Assembly: GCF_019279795.1 (NCBI RefSeq)
Contig: NC_056740.1
Span: 228,867,611 to 228,931,610 of the forward strand
From: Protopterus annectens
Lineage: Eukaryota; Chordata; Ceratodontiformes; Protopteridae
Length of the DNA: 64,000 nt
Direction: 5' to 3'
The translations under genes were made by a program, and so were the position numbers. Positions 1 through 12,725 of the stretch are shown piece by piece. The notes beneath the pieces are model-generated. The model searched no databases, had not been told where the DNA came from, and saw only the letters and a program-made list of their open reading frames with translations. Each line of letters begins with the position of its first letter. Within the stretch, counting starts at the first letter, position 1.

Positions 1-1510
1 GTGATCAGTGTAAGACAGGGTATTCATTCCCTAAATTCTCCTGGTGATAAGCCTTTCTGGGTGTTCCAAATGTTGCAAGCGTCTGGTTGGATTCATGCCA
101 AAGGGGGCATTGTATTCAATAACAGGTATGATAAAGGCCAAGTAGAGTGGTACAATAACTTCCTTGGACCTGGATGCTATACCCTTACCTATAAGTTGGG
201 CAACAATAAAAAGGTTTTCTCGCTATCTTAGCTACATATTTATTAAAGGCCTGATTGCTGTGTATATATGTTCCCAGATCTGATATTATTGGGTCAACTC
301 TTAGGGGTATTTTATCAATTAAGTAATTAACTTGGGTTGACAGTTTTCCAAAGGGCATTATAATTAATTTTTTGGCATCGACATTTAAGCCATGGCTTAG
401 GCACTAGTGATTTTGCAAGAAGTTGATGTCTTGGGAGGAATCTATAATAGCTGTCAATGTGCAGTCATCTGCAAACTTGGTGAGTCAGAGGCATTGAACA
501 TTAGCCTTGACTTCCAAGAAGTAGACACCAAATTGTAATGGACCCGACATGGAGCCCTGGGGTACTCCACTGGTAACCAGCCTTTTGATGGGGGTTATCT
601 CACCAATCCTGACCTCTTGGGTCCTGTTTGTGAGCCATTCAGCAATCCAGTGAGTTATGTAGGGATTTATGCCTAGCTTAGAGACCTTGTCCACAATACC
701 TGAGTGGGGTGTTGTATTGAATGCCTTGGCTAGTCCAGATATGTAGTATGCACCATTTTATACTCATCCATTTCCTTGCTGATCCTCTCATCAAAGTATA
801 TCAGATTAAGTAGACATGACCTTCCCTTAACAAAGTCAAATTGGGATAGGTCCAGTTTCTCTAGACTGACAATGTCCTTGTTGATCATTTTTATGATAAT
901 TTGCATATTAGGCTAGTCAAACTAATGGGTCTCTTATTTCCTGGTCAGTTGATGCCTTGCCTTTATGGAGGGGAATGACTGTTGTGGTCCTACATCCACT
1001 GAGAATGTAGCATATTTCAGGGCTGTAGGTGAAGAATGCCTCAAGTGGTCCTGATAGGTCATGTTTTAGACTGTTCAGAAGGCAACCAGGGATGTTGTCA
1101 GGACCCATGGATGTGGTGTTCTTGGCTTTAGCAAATACTGTCAACACCTGGTCTCTGCTAATAGCTGGGGATAGAATGCTGGAGGGAATTGTACCTGGTG
1201 GAACTGGGGAAGAGTGAGGGGGATGAAGTTTAAGCTGAATTTATAAGCTGGTAGATTTGCTATGTCCCCCTGATCTGAGAAAATGGTAATATTCACCATC
1301 TGATCAGCACACTGCTGTGTGTTACCTTTGAAGTTCTGAACATCACAGAAGAAGGTCTTCTGATTGTCCTTAGCCTGTGAGGCTATCCTGACTTCATAAC
1401 TGGCTTTGTTGAACTTAATTAGTCCTCTTAGTTTCTTGTTTAGTTGTATAAGAGAACACTTGTCTTTAAGGTTGTTGCTCTATATGATCTTGCCATGAGA
1501 TTTCTTCTTT
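1..1510 (-). mobile_element. CR1-like LINE fragment (ORF2, RT part), old copy
   Basis: Read on the minus strand, the translation follows the RT half of ORF2 seen in the better copies of this window, in several frames. From 5' to 3' it matches the pre-RT region (about 1450-1230), the block with TTSMGPDNIPGCLL (about 1130-1085), the motif around TSGVPQGSMSGPLQFGVYF (about 590-520), and the C-terminal stretch with VIEYNAPFGM (about 130-95). The reading frame breaks repeatedly, so this is a dead copy. The window edge cuts off the 3' end. The 5' limit is where similarity fades near 1510. It is clearly more diverged than the copies at 17838 and 40699. Confidence 0.85.
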
Positions 1511-2857
1511 TATTATAGTTTTCTGATAAATCATTGAAAATTAAAAATCACTAAAGTTTGTGGTTACTAGGGAGAGAAAGCCAAGTAATGGGATATTGGT
1601 ATGGCTGTGGGGGAGAGGGTCTGGTCCATTACTTTTCCAAGGGCCCATTTGACCATGGTCTGGCTCTGTTCTTATTGTTCAGAAACTGCATGAGTATTTA
1701 GCCTCATATGCATTCTCTATCTTTTTGTTTTTCTATCTTTTAAAACAGGTAAGGGGGCAACCCAGGAGCACTGTCTGGTTAAGTGGCTTTCTCAAAGTCA
1801 TACAATATGCAAATAGACATAAAAAAATAAAACCCTGCACGCCAGACTGCAGGAAGCAGTTCCTCAGAAGCTTAGAACTTTAATCATCTGCACTAACTCC
1901 CAGGCTTTACTCGTGTCTTCATTTCCTGATAAATCACAGAGGGTTAAAATCACTAAGGTTTATAGTTAGTCTGTAATGCCAGTTATCAGTTTCACAGTTT
2001 TTGCTGTTCAAATTATTGACCCGCACTTTAGTTAACTATTTTAGAGTGCTAATGCTTTATATTTAATTTATTTGTTGATTTTGCATTAAATCATTTTAAA
2101 AGTCCCTAATACTTGCAATTACCTTGTCCAGGTGGTTTGTTTAAGTTGTCTTGTTAATTTATAGTATTAAATTCTCAAACAATCCTTTTTGATGTTTTTA
2201 CATAAAGAGGACCGGGGTATTCCATATAGTGGCAGTAGGTGGTGGGCTGGTGTGTCTGAATTGGGAAATACATAAGAAGCTGTAAGTACAGTCATTTTAC
2301 TGAAAGCCAGTTTCCTGTGTTTTAAGTGCCTGTGGAAATCTGGCACATTTGCAAGCTCACTTCCTATCATGCAACAGTGGTTAGTAGTGCACTGTATAGA
2401 CACAGACAGTTAGAAACCAAATTTACCCTAAAAAACCCTCTGGAACTGTACCAGTAAATTGGTGAGTGTAGGACAACTACTTTTCTCACTGAGTAGCACA
2501 AAGCAGCTAGCTTGTCCATTGAGGAGCACTTCCACTTGAATTTAGTATTACAAATTAAGTCTAGTGTCTAGCCCCAAAAGTACCATTAGTCAACCCACTA
2601 TTAATCCCTCATGCACTGCACCCTAGTAGCTCTCCCAATAAAGGACCTGACATCATGGATATGCACTTTCCCAATTTCTCTGCAGCCACTTTGTTGGATA
2701 TCGGAATATTGAGATAATGTAACAATGTTTGCTGACAACCATTTAATCCTCAAAGAAACAAATATAGTATACAAGAGATGTATATACACAATGTTTCTAG
2801 ATCCAAAACTCCAACCATCCATACATAACCCCTTTTCCTATTTTACACATGGGGTCA
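1511..2857. other. Unassigned repeat-rich DNA, no gene seen
   Basis: No coding signal stands out. A stretch of about 120 bases (1558-1680) recurs in the same orientation near 37255-37400. A shorter block of about 45 bases (around 1516-1560) recurs at about 1921-1965, sharing the words CTGATAAATCA and AAATCACTAA. The rest is AT-rich and not recognised. Confidence 0.5.
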
Positions 2858-3169
2858 GGGTGTCACTTCTGCAGTGACAATCATCACGAGCCAAGATTTA
2901 CACCACCAGGTGGCTAGCCCTGCCACGGTAGTTCATTTGCACCAGTCACTCACACACACACTGTCACCTACAGCCAATTTAGAGTGAAAATTTCACCTAC
3001 TGCATGTCTTTGGAATGTGGGAGGAAACCGGAGCACCCAGAGGAAACCCACATGACCACAGGAAGGACGTGCAGATGCTGCACAGAAAGCACTCCAGGCG
3101 AGAATCGAACTGGACAACCTCTTGCTGTGAGGTGACAGCACTAACCACTGCACCACCATAGCCACCCTT
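2858..3169 (-). mobile_element. tRNA-derived SINE, V-SINE-like
   Basis: The minus strand begins with a tRNA-like head. An A-box-like TGGTGCAGTGGTTAGTGCTG is followed by a B-box-like AGTTCGATTCT, which together form an internal RNA polymerase III promoter. Next comes a body with words typical of fish and other vertebrate V-SINEs: CTTTCTGTGCAGCATCTGCA, GTGGGTTTCCTCTGGGTGCT, CCAAAGACATGCAGTAGGTG and ATTGGCTGTAGGTGACAGTG. The 3' part is less conserved and its exact end, about 2858, is uncertain. It lies just upstream of the old CR1 copy that starts near 3180. Confidence 0.8.
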
Positions 3170-3179
3170 TGGGAACCAA

Positions 3180-5804
3180 AACTCTCACATATAAATACTC
3201 ATCATAATAATTTTGGGTGTCAGATGCACATACGCTACACCTGCCAAACATAGTACACACCCCATACATAGGTCTACTTATGCTGAGGCACTATACTGCA
3301 ATCTTCCCAAACACTAAAGACCTCCCAGACATTCCTCAGCAGACTTGCAAGCACTCAACAACTAACGCTACCCATACAACCACACCAAGTGGAAACTCAA
3401 CTACCAAGCCCCTAAGGCGTCAGTACACTATCTAGGACTCTATTCATTGAAGACTGCATTGTATGACATGCTGATGCCCCACTCACAAGAGTAAACAAGA
3501 GGAAAATAAGAGTCAGTTGCCTATCAGGGGCCAGGATCTGCCAAGTTACACATGCATTCAGGTCATTGCACCACAGGTACCAGTATGAATCAGTCATGGT
3601 CCATGTAGGTCTAAATTACCTGTGGCATATCTCCTTATACTATATAAAGAGAGACATTATGGAGCTCTTGGACTATGTGTCACAGGCTATCATGTGCCTA
3701 GCATTCAGAAACATTCTACCTTCACCAAGAATGATGCTACAATACGAAGTGAAGATGACTGATTTTAATAATTGGCAACATTTTTGGTGTCATCCTAGGG
3801 GAATACAATGTTGGTCACTGTGAGAAGGCATACTTGACAAACCATGTTGCTTTGCCAAAGATGGTCTGCACCTGTTCCCTCTAAGCTTTCAAATATGGGC
3901 TAAAACATTATGCAACCCTATAGAGCCTTTTTTAAGTAATGTCAAATTTACAAATTTTCCAACAAAGCAAAAATCTACCCAAGGAAATCTACAGGTGTTA
4001 CTGCTCAATGCCAGGAGCAAATCTTCTCCTCTTGAGAATGCAGACATCTGTGCAGTTACTGATACATGATGTAAAGTCACAGAGAGTACCCCAGCAGGGT
4101 AAGGCTTCAGTGTCTTCCAAACATTTAGACCAGCAAATGCACAGACAAGGACTAAAGGTGGAGGTGTCTTTTTCTACATCAATAACAAGCATACTTCTAG
4201 GTTGGTTAAACAGGTTGATACACTTGAGTTCCCTCATATCCAGATTACCATAGACAAAGTCCCATACCATATCCAAACAAGCTATAGGTCGCCCCTTATG
4301 TCCCAGGAAATCCATAGCTTAGAATTAGACTTATTGGAGACTTGGAGACACTCTCTATTCAACCAAATACCATACTCATGGGGAACTTAATTATCCCTTT
4401 ATAAACTAGGATTCCTACATGACCCCAAATTTGCAGGTACAGAAATTCCTATACTTTTTAACACAAAAACCCTGGACCATTTAGTGCATGCACCTTCTAA
4501 ATGTACAAACATATCGGTTCTGGTACTTACAATTTTTGGAGAATGCTGACCCCCCTCACAAATGTCGTGTCCTCTATGATAAGATCAGACCAAAAAGCAG
4601 TCTTCTTCAAAATAAGAATAAATTCTGTAACCCCCTATAACAGTTAGAAGCCAATCCAAATTAGACTACCTTTTATTAAGTGATAAACTTGTCAAAATTC
4701 CACACTCCTACAAACCAAGACAACATAGTAGCCTATGCAGAATTATTCACAGAAGCTTTCTACAACCATGTCATTGACTGCATAGAGGTATTGTACCTAC
4801 CAAAAGTCAGAAAAAAACTAATCCAAAAAACAAACCACCCTGGTGGAATCCAAAATTAAACTGGTTACACAACAAAAGACAAAAAAAGTCATAGCTAAAA
4901 TTAGGATGTGTAACACCAAAAAAGATAAAAACACTCTCATCAAACTGAGTAGACAGCTAAGAGCACTAATTAAGTCCAACAAAGCAAATTTTAAGGTAGA
5001 GATCACATTCTAGGCCAAGGACAACCATAAGGTCTTCTTTAGCTATGTCTGAAAACTCGAAGTCAGGGCACAACAGTGTGCCAAACTGTTGGTAAATGGA
5101 GCCATGATCACAAAACCAGGAGATATAGCAAATCTTCTGACTGACAAATTCAGCTTCAGTTTTACATCCCTCACACCCTCAGCCACCCTCCAGGAAATAC
5201 CACCTAACATAACCCATCCAACTAGGAGTAGGGAGCAGGTGTTAGATGCATTCTCTAAGGCTACAAATACAGCTTTGATGGACATGATAATATCCAAGGA
5301 TGCCTTCTAAATATCCTGAAATATGACCTATCAGGGCAACTGGAGTCACTGTTCAACCATAGCTTTTGCGCAGGCTTCATGCCATGTAGATAGATGACCG
5401 CAACCATCAGCAGATCTCAGGAACTAGAGGCCTATCAGTGTTACTAGTCTCATATTAAAAACCATGGAAAATTATCATGGAAATGATTAACAATAACACT
5501 GGAAATCTTCAGACACTGGATCCAATCCAGTTTGGTTCTGGCAAATGTACATCATTTCTCTTGAACCTGGTTGACTTTTTTGAGAAGATTACCAAGGCAA
5601 CGGAGGAGGGCAAAACAGTACATGCTGCCTACCTGGACCTAGCTAAGACATTTGATACAATAACCCACTAAGACTTTGTAAACAAACTCTTGGAATTGAG
5701 CATAAATCACAGTGTAGCTCTCTGGATAGCCAACTGCCTCATAGACAGGACACAGGAAGTTAGGATTAAAGGGATCAGCTCCACAAAGAGGCTGGTCATC
5801 ATAG
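3180..5804 (+). mobile_element. CR1-like LINE, old copy, 5' part (ORF1 esterase, EN, start of RT)
   Basis: This is the first half of a copy interrupted by the LTR fossil at 5805. ORF1 remains show the SGNH-esterase region (about 3430-3860), including RVSCLSGARI, LPSPRMM and FAKDGLHL. The EN domain starts near 4000 with LLNARSKSS and ADICAVTDT. The pre-RT region follows (4700-5300). The RT region contains YLDLAKTFDTI (about 5630-5665) and a match to the KLLELSINH/VALWIANCL region. Stops and frameshifts are frequent and the divergence from the young copies is high. The copy resumes at 10243. Confidence 0.85.
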
Positions 5805-6070
5805 TGTAGATCAGAGTGTATGTGCTATGTCTTTAAGAAGCATATCAAGGACTGAATGCGCAAATATAAATACCAGGCACATGCTATTCCCAGTGCCATT
5901 TTGAGAGTGTAGCCAGAGAATACGTATGTATGATTGCAGTAGTTAGTTTGTATATAAGTTACTTAAGTTAAAGTCAGTAAACTTCTATCGTGATGTGTTT
6001 GTATATAATAAAGCTGTTTGAACAGAATCCATAAAGACTCTTCTACTGTGTCCAAAGTAGGAGAGTGACA
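5805..6070 (+). repeat. 5' LTR of the Gypsy fossil
   Basis: About 266 bases, bounded by TG and CA. It pairs with the repeat at 9977-10242 and carries a TATAAATA word and an AATAAA word, consistent with LTR transcription signals. It differs from its partner at roughly 13 percent of positions, counted by eye. Confidence 0.9.
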
Positions 6071-7380
6071 TGGTGTCAGAAATGGAATCGTAGAGAATGA
6101 TAGTCAGAGCCATGAGGTGCAGAAATGACAGTGAAGGTAAACTAAGAGAAATGAGCATGAAAAAGAGCCAGAAAAAAAGAAAAGTGATGAGAATTCGCAC
6201 AAACTGTTTATTTCATAAAAAGGACAAAATGGGACATTACAAGGGCACAAACCACATTATTAAGCAAGGGGGAGGCACACAAGGTTTATTAACTAAGCAA
6301 AATGTTTAAAATTAAGATATTTGATAAAATAATTATGTTTAAAGCAAAATGAGTATGTTTTGAAGTAAAACTGACATGTTTAGAGTAAAACGAGCACAAG
6401 AAAAGTATAATGGGCATGAAAAAGATTAAATGAGCAAAACAAACATAATAAGGGCAAAAAGGACACATTACGTGTAAATAAAGCAAGGTGGATGCATGTT
6501 TTTTGGCAAAGTGCTGCGTTTTGGCATAACTACGACTTTGTATTATATCAAGGGCATAACTAGAGTTATTCAAAGTATCTGTAAAAGTGATTACAGTGTG
6601 TGCTTATTACTGTGCATGTATTCTGAAGAGTTTGTTTGTAAGCAAAGTACAACTATTTCATGAAGTACAAAGTATAGCCATTTCGAAAAGTTTCTTGTGC
6701 TGCATGTGTCTGTTCACAAAGTGCCACCATTACAGAATGTTTCTTGCATTGTAAAGAATTGCCTAGCAAGGTACCGCCATTTGGGAGAAATGTCAGTGTG
6801 CTGTGTACAGTTTATTCCCAAAGTGTAATTACTTTGAAATGTTATTGACTCAGAGCTTCTCTTGCCCAGTTCATTTGCATTGTGCAGTTATTTGAAATGT
6901 TTCTTAAAATGATGATAAATTACTTTTGCAGTACAGTAATTTCAAGAGTATTACAGTTCCCAAGAGACTTAGTTTGCAAACTTCAGTTATTGTAAAGTAA
7001 TACAAGTATAATTTCGAAAAGCCGAAAACCATAATTTCAGAAGCGCAAAGTTACAGATACTGGCATAAATTTCTGGCATAAATTTCTGGCATATGTGTGT
7101 GTGTTCATGCTTATTTGCAAAACCTTTTACTGGTTTGTGGTAATAGGTGAGATGGATTTCAAAAGCCCTTACCACTTTTATTTGGTCAGAATATTGCAGA
7201 GAATTGGAGAATATTTGAGCAGGACTATGATATTTTTATACAAGCAGCTTATCCAGATAAAGATGTATGCACCAAGGCATTCATTTTGCTAAACCTAGCT
7301 GGGTCAGAGGCCATAAAAAGAGAGCATTCATTTGTGAATGCACCAGCAGTATATGAAGAAGGTAAAAATCGCATATTGTT

Positions 7381-7740
7381 GTGCAGGTTGAATCAAGGGA
7401 AGACCCCGACTGTTTGAAGAGCAAGTTCAGAGAAATGAGTAACCCCCAGACAAATATTACACTAGAGAGGCATTTGCTTTACACGAGAGATCAGAAAACA
7501 GGGGAAACTTCTGCAGCTTATATAACTGAGCTGAGAAACAAAGCTAAAATGTGTCAGTTTGGTGACTTAAAAGATGAGTTAATAAAGGATAGGCTCATGT
7601 GTGGTATTAATAATGCTGTTGTGAGAAAGATATTGCTTTGTGATAATGATTTAATACTGTGTAAAGCCATTGAGATTTGTCAAATCCATGAAGTTACAGA
7701 AAAACACACAAGTATGCCCACAAGTGACAAGAGCACGTGA
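7381..7740 (+). pseudogene. Gag-like part of the Gypsy fossil
   Basis: The translation carries features of Mag-type gag: the spacing of LLYTRDQKTGET, ITELRNKAKMCQFGDLKDEL, RLMCGI and AIEICQIHE follows the conserved C-terminal half of that gag domain, which forms the particle shell in active relatives. It is listed as a part of the broken element at 5805-10242. Confidence 0.75.
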
Positions 7741-7811
7741 AGTCAACTTGAAGCTTAACCCTCTGAAGTGCAGAAGTTACATATGTAGGTCATTTATTTA
7801 CCAGCACTGGC

Positions 7812-9521
7812 TTGAGACCAGACCCAACCAGGCAAGTGGCTATTCTTGAGATGGCAGCACCAGACAATGTTCAAGCTCTACAGTGTTTCCTTGGCATGGT
7901 CAACTATTTAGGCAAGTTTATACCAGACTTCAATGAGTTGACAGCACCTTTAAGAGAGCTAATGTGCAAAAATGTTACATGGTCATGCTTAGAACTACAC
8001 CAGAAGGTATTTGAAGACCATAAGCAGAAAATTGCCACCCTACCTACATTAAGATACTATGATGTGAATAAACCAGTCACTTTTTCCTGTGATTCTTCAA
8101 AATTTGGTCTTGGTGCAGTTATACTTCAAGAGGGCAGACCAGTAGCCTGTGCATCTAGAACACTTACCCAAACTGAAATACAATATGCTCAAATTGAGAA
8201 AGAACCTTTCGCAATAGTATTTGCATGTTCCAAGTTTCATGATAATATTTATGGTCGAGCTACTCAGATTGACACTGACCACCAACCTGTAGTTACTATT
8301 CTAAAGAAGCCTATGCATTCCTCTCCAGCAATATTACAAAGAATGATGCTCAAATTGCAAAAGTACAATTTCAAAATGCTCTATATGAAAGGCAAGCTAC
8401 TCTATCTGACTGATACCTTATCCAGATCATCCAAAAATATGATGGAACAGCTTGAAGCAAAGAATTTTGACTTTGACGTCATGGCAGTGTGTAATTTCTC
8501 TACCACTAGATTTGATGAGCTGAGAAATCATGCAAAGACTGATCCAATTTTGCAAAAGCTCAATTTCTGCATTAATGTTGGTTGGCTGTCAAATCAATCT
8601 AGTGTACCACATGAAGTGCAAACCTATTTTCCTTACAGAGATGAAATGTTGATGGAAGATGGCATTATTTTCAAAGGTCTTAAAATTGTTATTCCTGCTT
8701 CCTTACAACAAGAATATATTCAGATTTTGCATCGTAGTCATCCAGGATCCGCATCCACTAAGAGAAGAGCGAGAGAACTAGTATTTTGGCCTTCATTACC
8801 GAAAGACATTGACAAAGTACTTTCTTCTTGTTCAGTATGTAATAGTACTAGATTGCATTTGCAAAGAGAACCACTTCAGCTAAGTCAAGTTCCTGAATTA
8901 TCTTGGTCAATAGCAGTCACTGATATCTTCGAGTGGTACAATCAACACTACTTAGTATTGGTAGATTCTTATTCAAATTGGTTTGAGACTGACTTACTAC
9001 CTAATTTAACATATACTACTGTTACTACTAAGCTGAAATGTCATTTCTCAGTCCATGGTAGTCGACACAAAGTTATTTCTGACAATGGTACTCAATTTAC
9101 TAGCCAGTTATTTCAGAAATTTGCAAGAGACTGGGACTTTGTACATGTTAATAGCAGTCCTGAATATCCACAGGCAAATGGGCTAGCTGAATATGCAGTG
9201 CAGCGTGCAAAGCAATTACTTGAAAGGTCAAAGTGTGACAATACCAATGTCTTTTTCAATTTACTTAATCTCAGAAATATACCCAGTAATGATATATTTG
9301 GCTTACCTGCTCAAAGACTTCTATCCAGGCAAACCAGAATGACGTTACCTGTTAGTTCCAGTTTATTGAGGCCTAAAGCTAAGAACAACAAAACCATCAA
9401 GGCTCAGTTATTCAAGAAGTGTTCTATCCAGAAGTCCAGTTATGATAAATCGAGCAGATTTCTTTATCTGTTGAGGGAAGGAGAGACAGTGAGAATACAA
9501 ACAGCGAAAGGTTTTGACTAG
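7812..9521 (+). pseudogene. RNase H-integrase part of pol in the Gypsy fossil
   Basis: The translation shows the end of a reverse transcriptase region (FLGMVNYLGKFIPD), an RNase H region (CDSSKFGLGAVIL, IDTDHQPVVTILKK, DTLSRSS) and an integrase region with an HHCC-like finger (HRSHPG, CSVCNSTR) and core motifs (LVLVDSYSNWFE, ISDNGTQF, NGLAEYAVQ). Similarity is to Mag-like Ty3/Gypsy elements. It is a part of the broken element at 5805-10242 and nothing here suggests host use. Confidence 0.85.
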
Positions 9522-9976
9522 ATTGGTCAAGTTATAGGTATATGTGGCAAGCCAAGATCCTACCTTGTAGGATCTGAGGGTGTGGAATACAGGAGAAATC
9601 GTAGACATCTTCTTCCTGTGCCAGAATCATCATTGCAGCATTGTTCCTGTGATACAGACTCTAGATCTCAGAGCGAACCAAACGTTGTTTCCATCCCAGA
9701 GCATGTTTCAACCTCTAATTCCATTCCTGAAGATGTTCCAAATACTTCCAAGGTTGAACATTCTGAGAGACAGCTCCAGTTGCTAAACCAAATTCCCAGT
9801 TTTATGTCACATGATATGGTTGAATATCTAGTCCCAGTGTGAAATACAAGGCAACATGGACGTAACTGTATATATGTACCTAGTCTTGTGTAATTGCATG
9901 ACAAAGAACTACCTGTGATATCTGCATGCCAAATAGATTCATAACGTTGCATATTCTATTTCTCAAAGATGGAGAA

Positions 9977-10242
9977 TGTAGATCAGAGTGTATGTACTGT
10001 ATCTTTAAGAAGCATATCGATGACTGGACATGCACATATAAATACCAGGCACGTACTATTCCCAGTGACATTTTGAGACTGCAGCCAGAGAGTGAGCATG
10101 TATGATTGCAGTAGTTAGTTACTATATAAGTTACTTAAGTTAAAATCAGTAAACTTCTATCATGATGCGTTTGTATATAATAAAGCTGCTTGAAGAGAAC
10201 CCACAAAGACTTTTCTATTGTGTACAAAATAGGAGAATGACA
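9977..10242 (+). repeat. 3' LTR of the Gypsy fossil
   Basis: Partner of the repeat at 5805-6070, with the same start (TGTAGATCAGAG) and end (TGACA). The interrupted CR1 copy continues directly after it with coding similarity to the motif-B region of the RT (RLPQGSLLGLLFF). Confidence 0.9.
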
Positions 10243-11351
10243 AGTAGACTCCCTCAGGGCTCTCTGCTTGGTCTTTTATTCTTTGCAATCTGTTTTACAG
10301 AAGTCAAGACCAATGTCAAGAGCCTCTGGCTTATAAAGTTTGCAGACGATTGTAGGCTAGGAGTAATCATAGAACCCCCCCCCAAGATACTAACATCTTA
10401 CAGGAAGGTCTAAGACGAACAAATGGTTGGTGCCAAAGTCACTGTTTAAAACTCAGTGTCAAGAAATGCATAATAGTACCTTTTGGGAAATCAACCACCC
10501 AGGGGAAACTACTTCATTGATTAATCATCCCTTAAAGAAGACACAGTAGTCAGGAGTTTGGGAATTTCCTTAGATAGTAACCTGGCTTTCAATCAACTTC
10601 TGTCCAAGGTAGTAAGAAAATTGTCCTATGTCACTCAACTTATAACTAAGGGCACAGCACCTAGTGCCCTTTGTTATATGTTGAGTGACATAAAATGAAA
10701 TAGGTTGAAATCATCATGCCACTGTACTCAGACACTCATCAGACCCCTCAATTGAGTATAATTCCCCCTTTTGCATGTACCTGACCAGGCACATGCAAAA
10801 ACTGGAACATCCACATCAGTTCATCATAAAAAGAATGCAAGGCATAAACACACTGTCCTATGCAGATCACATCAATGCCCTATCTTTTTACTTTGTTTCC
10901 TACAGATTGTTGAGATGTGACTTATACCTGGCATACAATGCATCCTTGGATCCTGCTTGGATGGACCTCTTGCATATCTGTAAAATGAACAGCACCAGAA
11001 CTACTAGATCTAAAGATTCAAACTTTGCTTGTAGATTAAATAGGACATGTTGAAGGGACAGATTTCTATCTCAGAGAGTCTCCATGATCCTGAATAGGCT
11101 TCCCATCCATGTGAAGCAGAGCCCTTCCCTAATCCTATTTAAGCACAATTTGGATTAGTGGATAGGAAATTGGAAATTCACCCCTGGTCAGATATCTATA
11201 TCACTGATGGACAGAAGCAGCCATTAAAGTATTCCCTGGCATATACATACCTGCTAAAATAACCTCCAAGTTCAATAACTCATAGCATGCAGTTGAGTTG
11301 CATGATTAGGCTTATAAAGACCCCAGTGGTCATTAGCCTAGTATCCACCTT
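10243..11351 (+). mobile_element. CR1-like LINE, old copy, 3' part (RT to 3' end)
   Basis: Continuation of the copy that begins near 3180. It starts in the RT at RLPQGSLLGLLFFAICFTEV, followed by LIKFADDCRLG (the FADD catalytic motif, about 10330-10360), the region PLYSDTHQTPQLSI and FACRLNRTC. The terminal part matches the young copies' 3' end (a GGCTTATAAAG word and TTAGCCTAGTAT, about 11308-11345). No clean 8-base tail repeat survives. It is frameshifted and dead. Confidence 0.85.
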
Positions 11352-11540
11352 TTAGTTATTTAATTATTTATCTTTTGTTGGCTAAGTGAGACCTACTAGG
11401 CTAGTAGCCTCTTTTTCAGTGAGACCAGAGGTGCTATTTATATTACTAGGGGAAATTTGGCTGGAGCACTGGGGAACTTCCCCTACTCTTTTTGTACTGG
11501 TACACAAATAGATGTAGCACTTCTGGTTACCATTCCAAGC
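11352..11540. other. Short unassigned stretch with a SINE-tail-like word
   Basis: The bases near 11475-11505 (GGGGAACTTCCCCTACTCTT and what follows) resemble the 3' tail of the SINE at 22999-23226 read on the minus strand. The similarity is short, so this is only a possible SINE remnant. Nothing else is recognised. Confidence 0.3.
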
Positions 11541-12725
11541 ATGGAGATGGTTCTGAGAAACCAAGAAGATAGTAAAACAAGGATGGAGTGTTCAGAGTAT
11601 AGCAATAATGGTATGAAAGCAGTGGTAAAAGTAAAAGTTGTTTTTGTTGAAAAAGATAAATGTCCTAAACATAGGAAGAAAGTGAAAATGTAAAGGCAGT
11701 CGAGCCTTTGATGGAAGGTGTTCATAAATATAATGAAGTTGAGAAAGTGTCTGCGATTTCTCAGAGCAATAATAACAGACAGGAAAAACTGTTAATGGAC
11801 TCTGAGGAATTATTACAACAAAATCTCTTCAGAGATGAAGTGGCAACACAGTGATGTGTTGTTACAAGCCTCCAATTGGGAGGGTTGAGGGATGATTTGC
11901 TCATAGAGTTACTAAATGCTAGTGAACCTGAAAGTCATAATGATGCTTCATGGGGAGACTTAATGGAGAAGATACAGAGAGAGGATGTTCTACAGGTCGA
12001 GAATAGAAAGTTGTATGCTGAAATGTTAAAATCCAGAGAGCAGAAAGAGGGACGAGGGAAGACAGCAGTAAATATAGGAAGTAAGAAGATTTTTTAAAGC
12101 ATGAATAAAAAAAGAGGGCAAAATGGACAGATACAAGGTATGGGATGAAATGATAACACCTTTAGGAGTAAAAGCATATGAGAGAAGTGTATTTATTCAT
12201 GTAAATTAAGATACATTTTGTAACATTATTTTTGAGACTGGTCAAGTAATGGAGAATTTTCTAGGAGAGCATGAAAAAGAAGAAAGACTGTGTCCTTTGG
12301 AGCTTGGCATTTAAAAGAGAGACTAAGGAAATAATTATTCAATTCAGGACTGAGGTTGAAAAAACTGACATTAAAAAAAAGCATTTATTAAGTTTATGTA
12401 AAGATGTGATAGATATTGTAAAAGTTTATAATAATAGAGGTTTATGGATGGGTGCATGGGATTGTAATGTTGTTTTAAAAATTTTAAACGATAACACTGT
12501 GCATATTCCAAGTATTATAAATGTGGAAGGGGACAAAAGTATGGTAAAATATTGGGGTCAGCCAAAGACATGTTTTTTTTTAATGCTAGTTGTCCACCAG
12601 GATTAAATGATATGGTGTCCATTTCTAGTTTACTTAAATTAAAAGCCTATGATAGAATTGCATTCTTTATCACTAGAAACATGGTGCAATGTATAAATTC
12701 AAATGGTAGATGGATGTGATGCAAC
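11541..12725 (+). pseudogene. Tx1/L1-type LINE: ORF1 remains and possible EN scrap
   Basis: The AT-rich plus strand encodes, in broken frames, a protein resembling the RNA-binding ORF1 of Tx1-group LINEs. Recognisable pieces are YKVWDEMITPLGVKAYERSV with FCNIIFETGQVMENFL (about 12130-12260), TKEIIIQFRTEVEKTDI (about 12325-12375), GLWMGAWDCNVVLKIL, and VHIPSIINVEGDKSM followed by YWGQPKTCF (to about 12575). The last piece is the lead into the Cys zinc-knuckle region, of which little is left. After it, RIAFFITRNMVQCINSNGRW (about 12655-12715) may be an endonuclease scrap. Several frameshifts and stops are present. Family assignment is by motif memory, not alignment. Confidence 0.6.

Larger units (their letters stand above)
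5805..10242 (+). mobile_element. Ty3/Gypsy LTR retrotransposon fossil, Mag-like
   Basis: Two direct repeats of about 266 bases, both starting TGTAGATCAGAG and ending TGACA, flank about 3.9 kb. A stretch starting TGGTGTCAGAA directly follows the first LTR and resembles a primer site for tRNA-Leu. A purine-rich tract precedes the second LTR. The parts recognised are a gag-like segment and the RNase H-integrase side of pol, both closest to the Mag branch of Ty3/Gypsy. The element is broken, with several breaks, and is shorter than a complete member. By eye about one in eight LTR positions differ, which points to an old insertion. It sits inside an older CR1 copy. The short target duplication is ambiguous. 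Confidence 0.9.
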
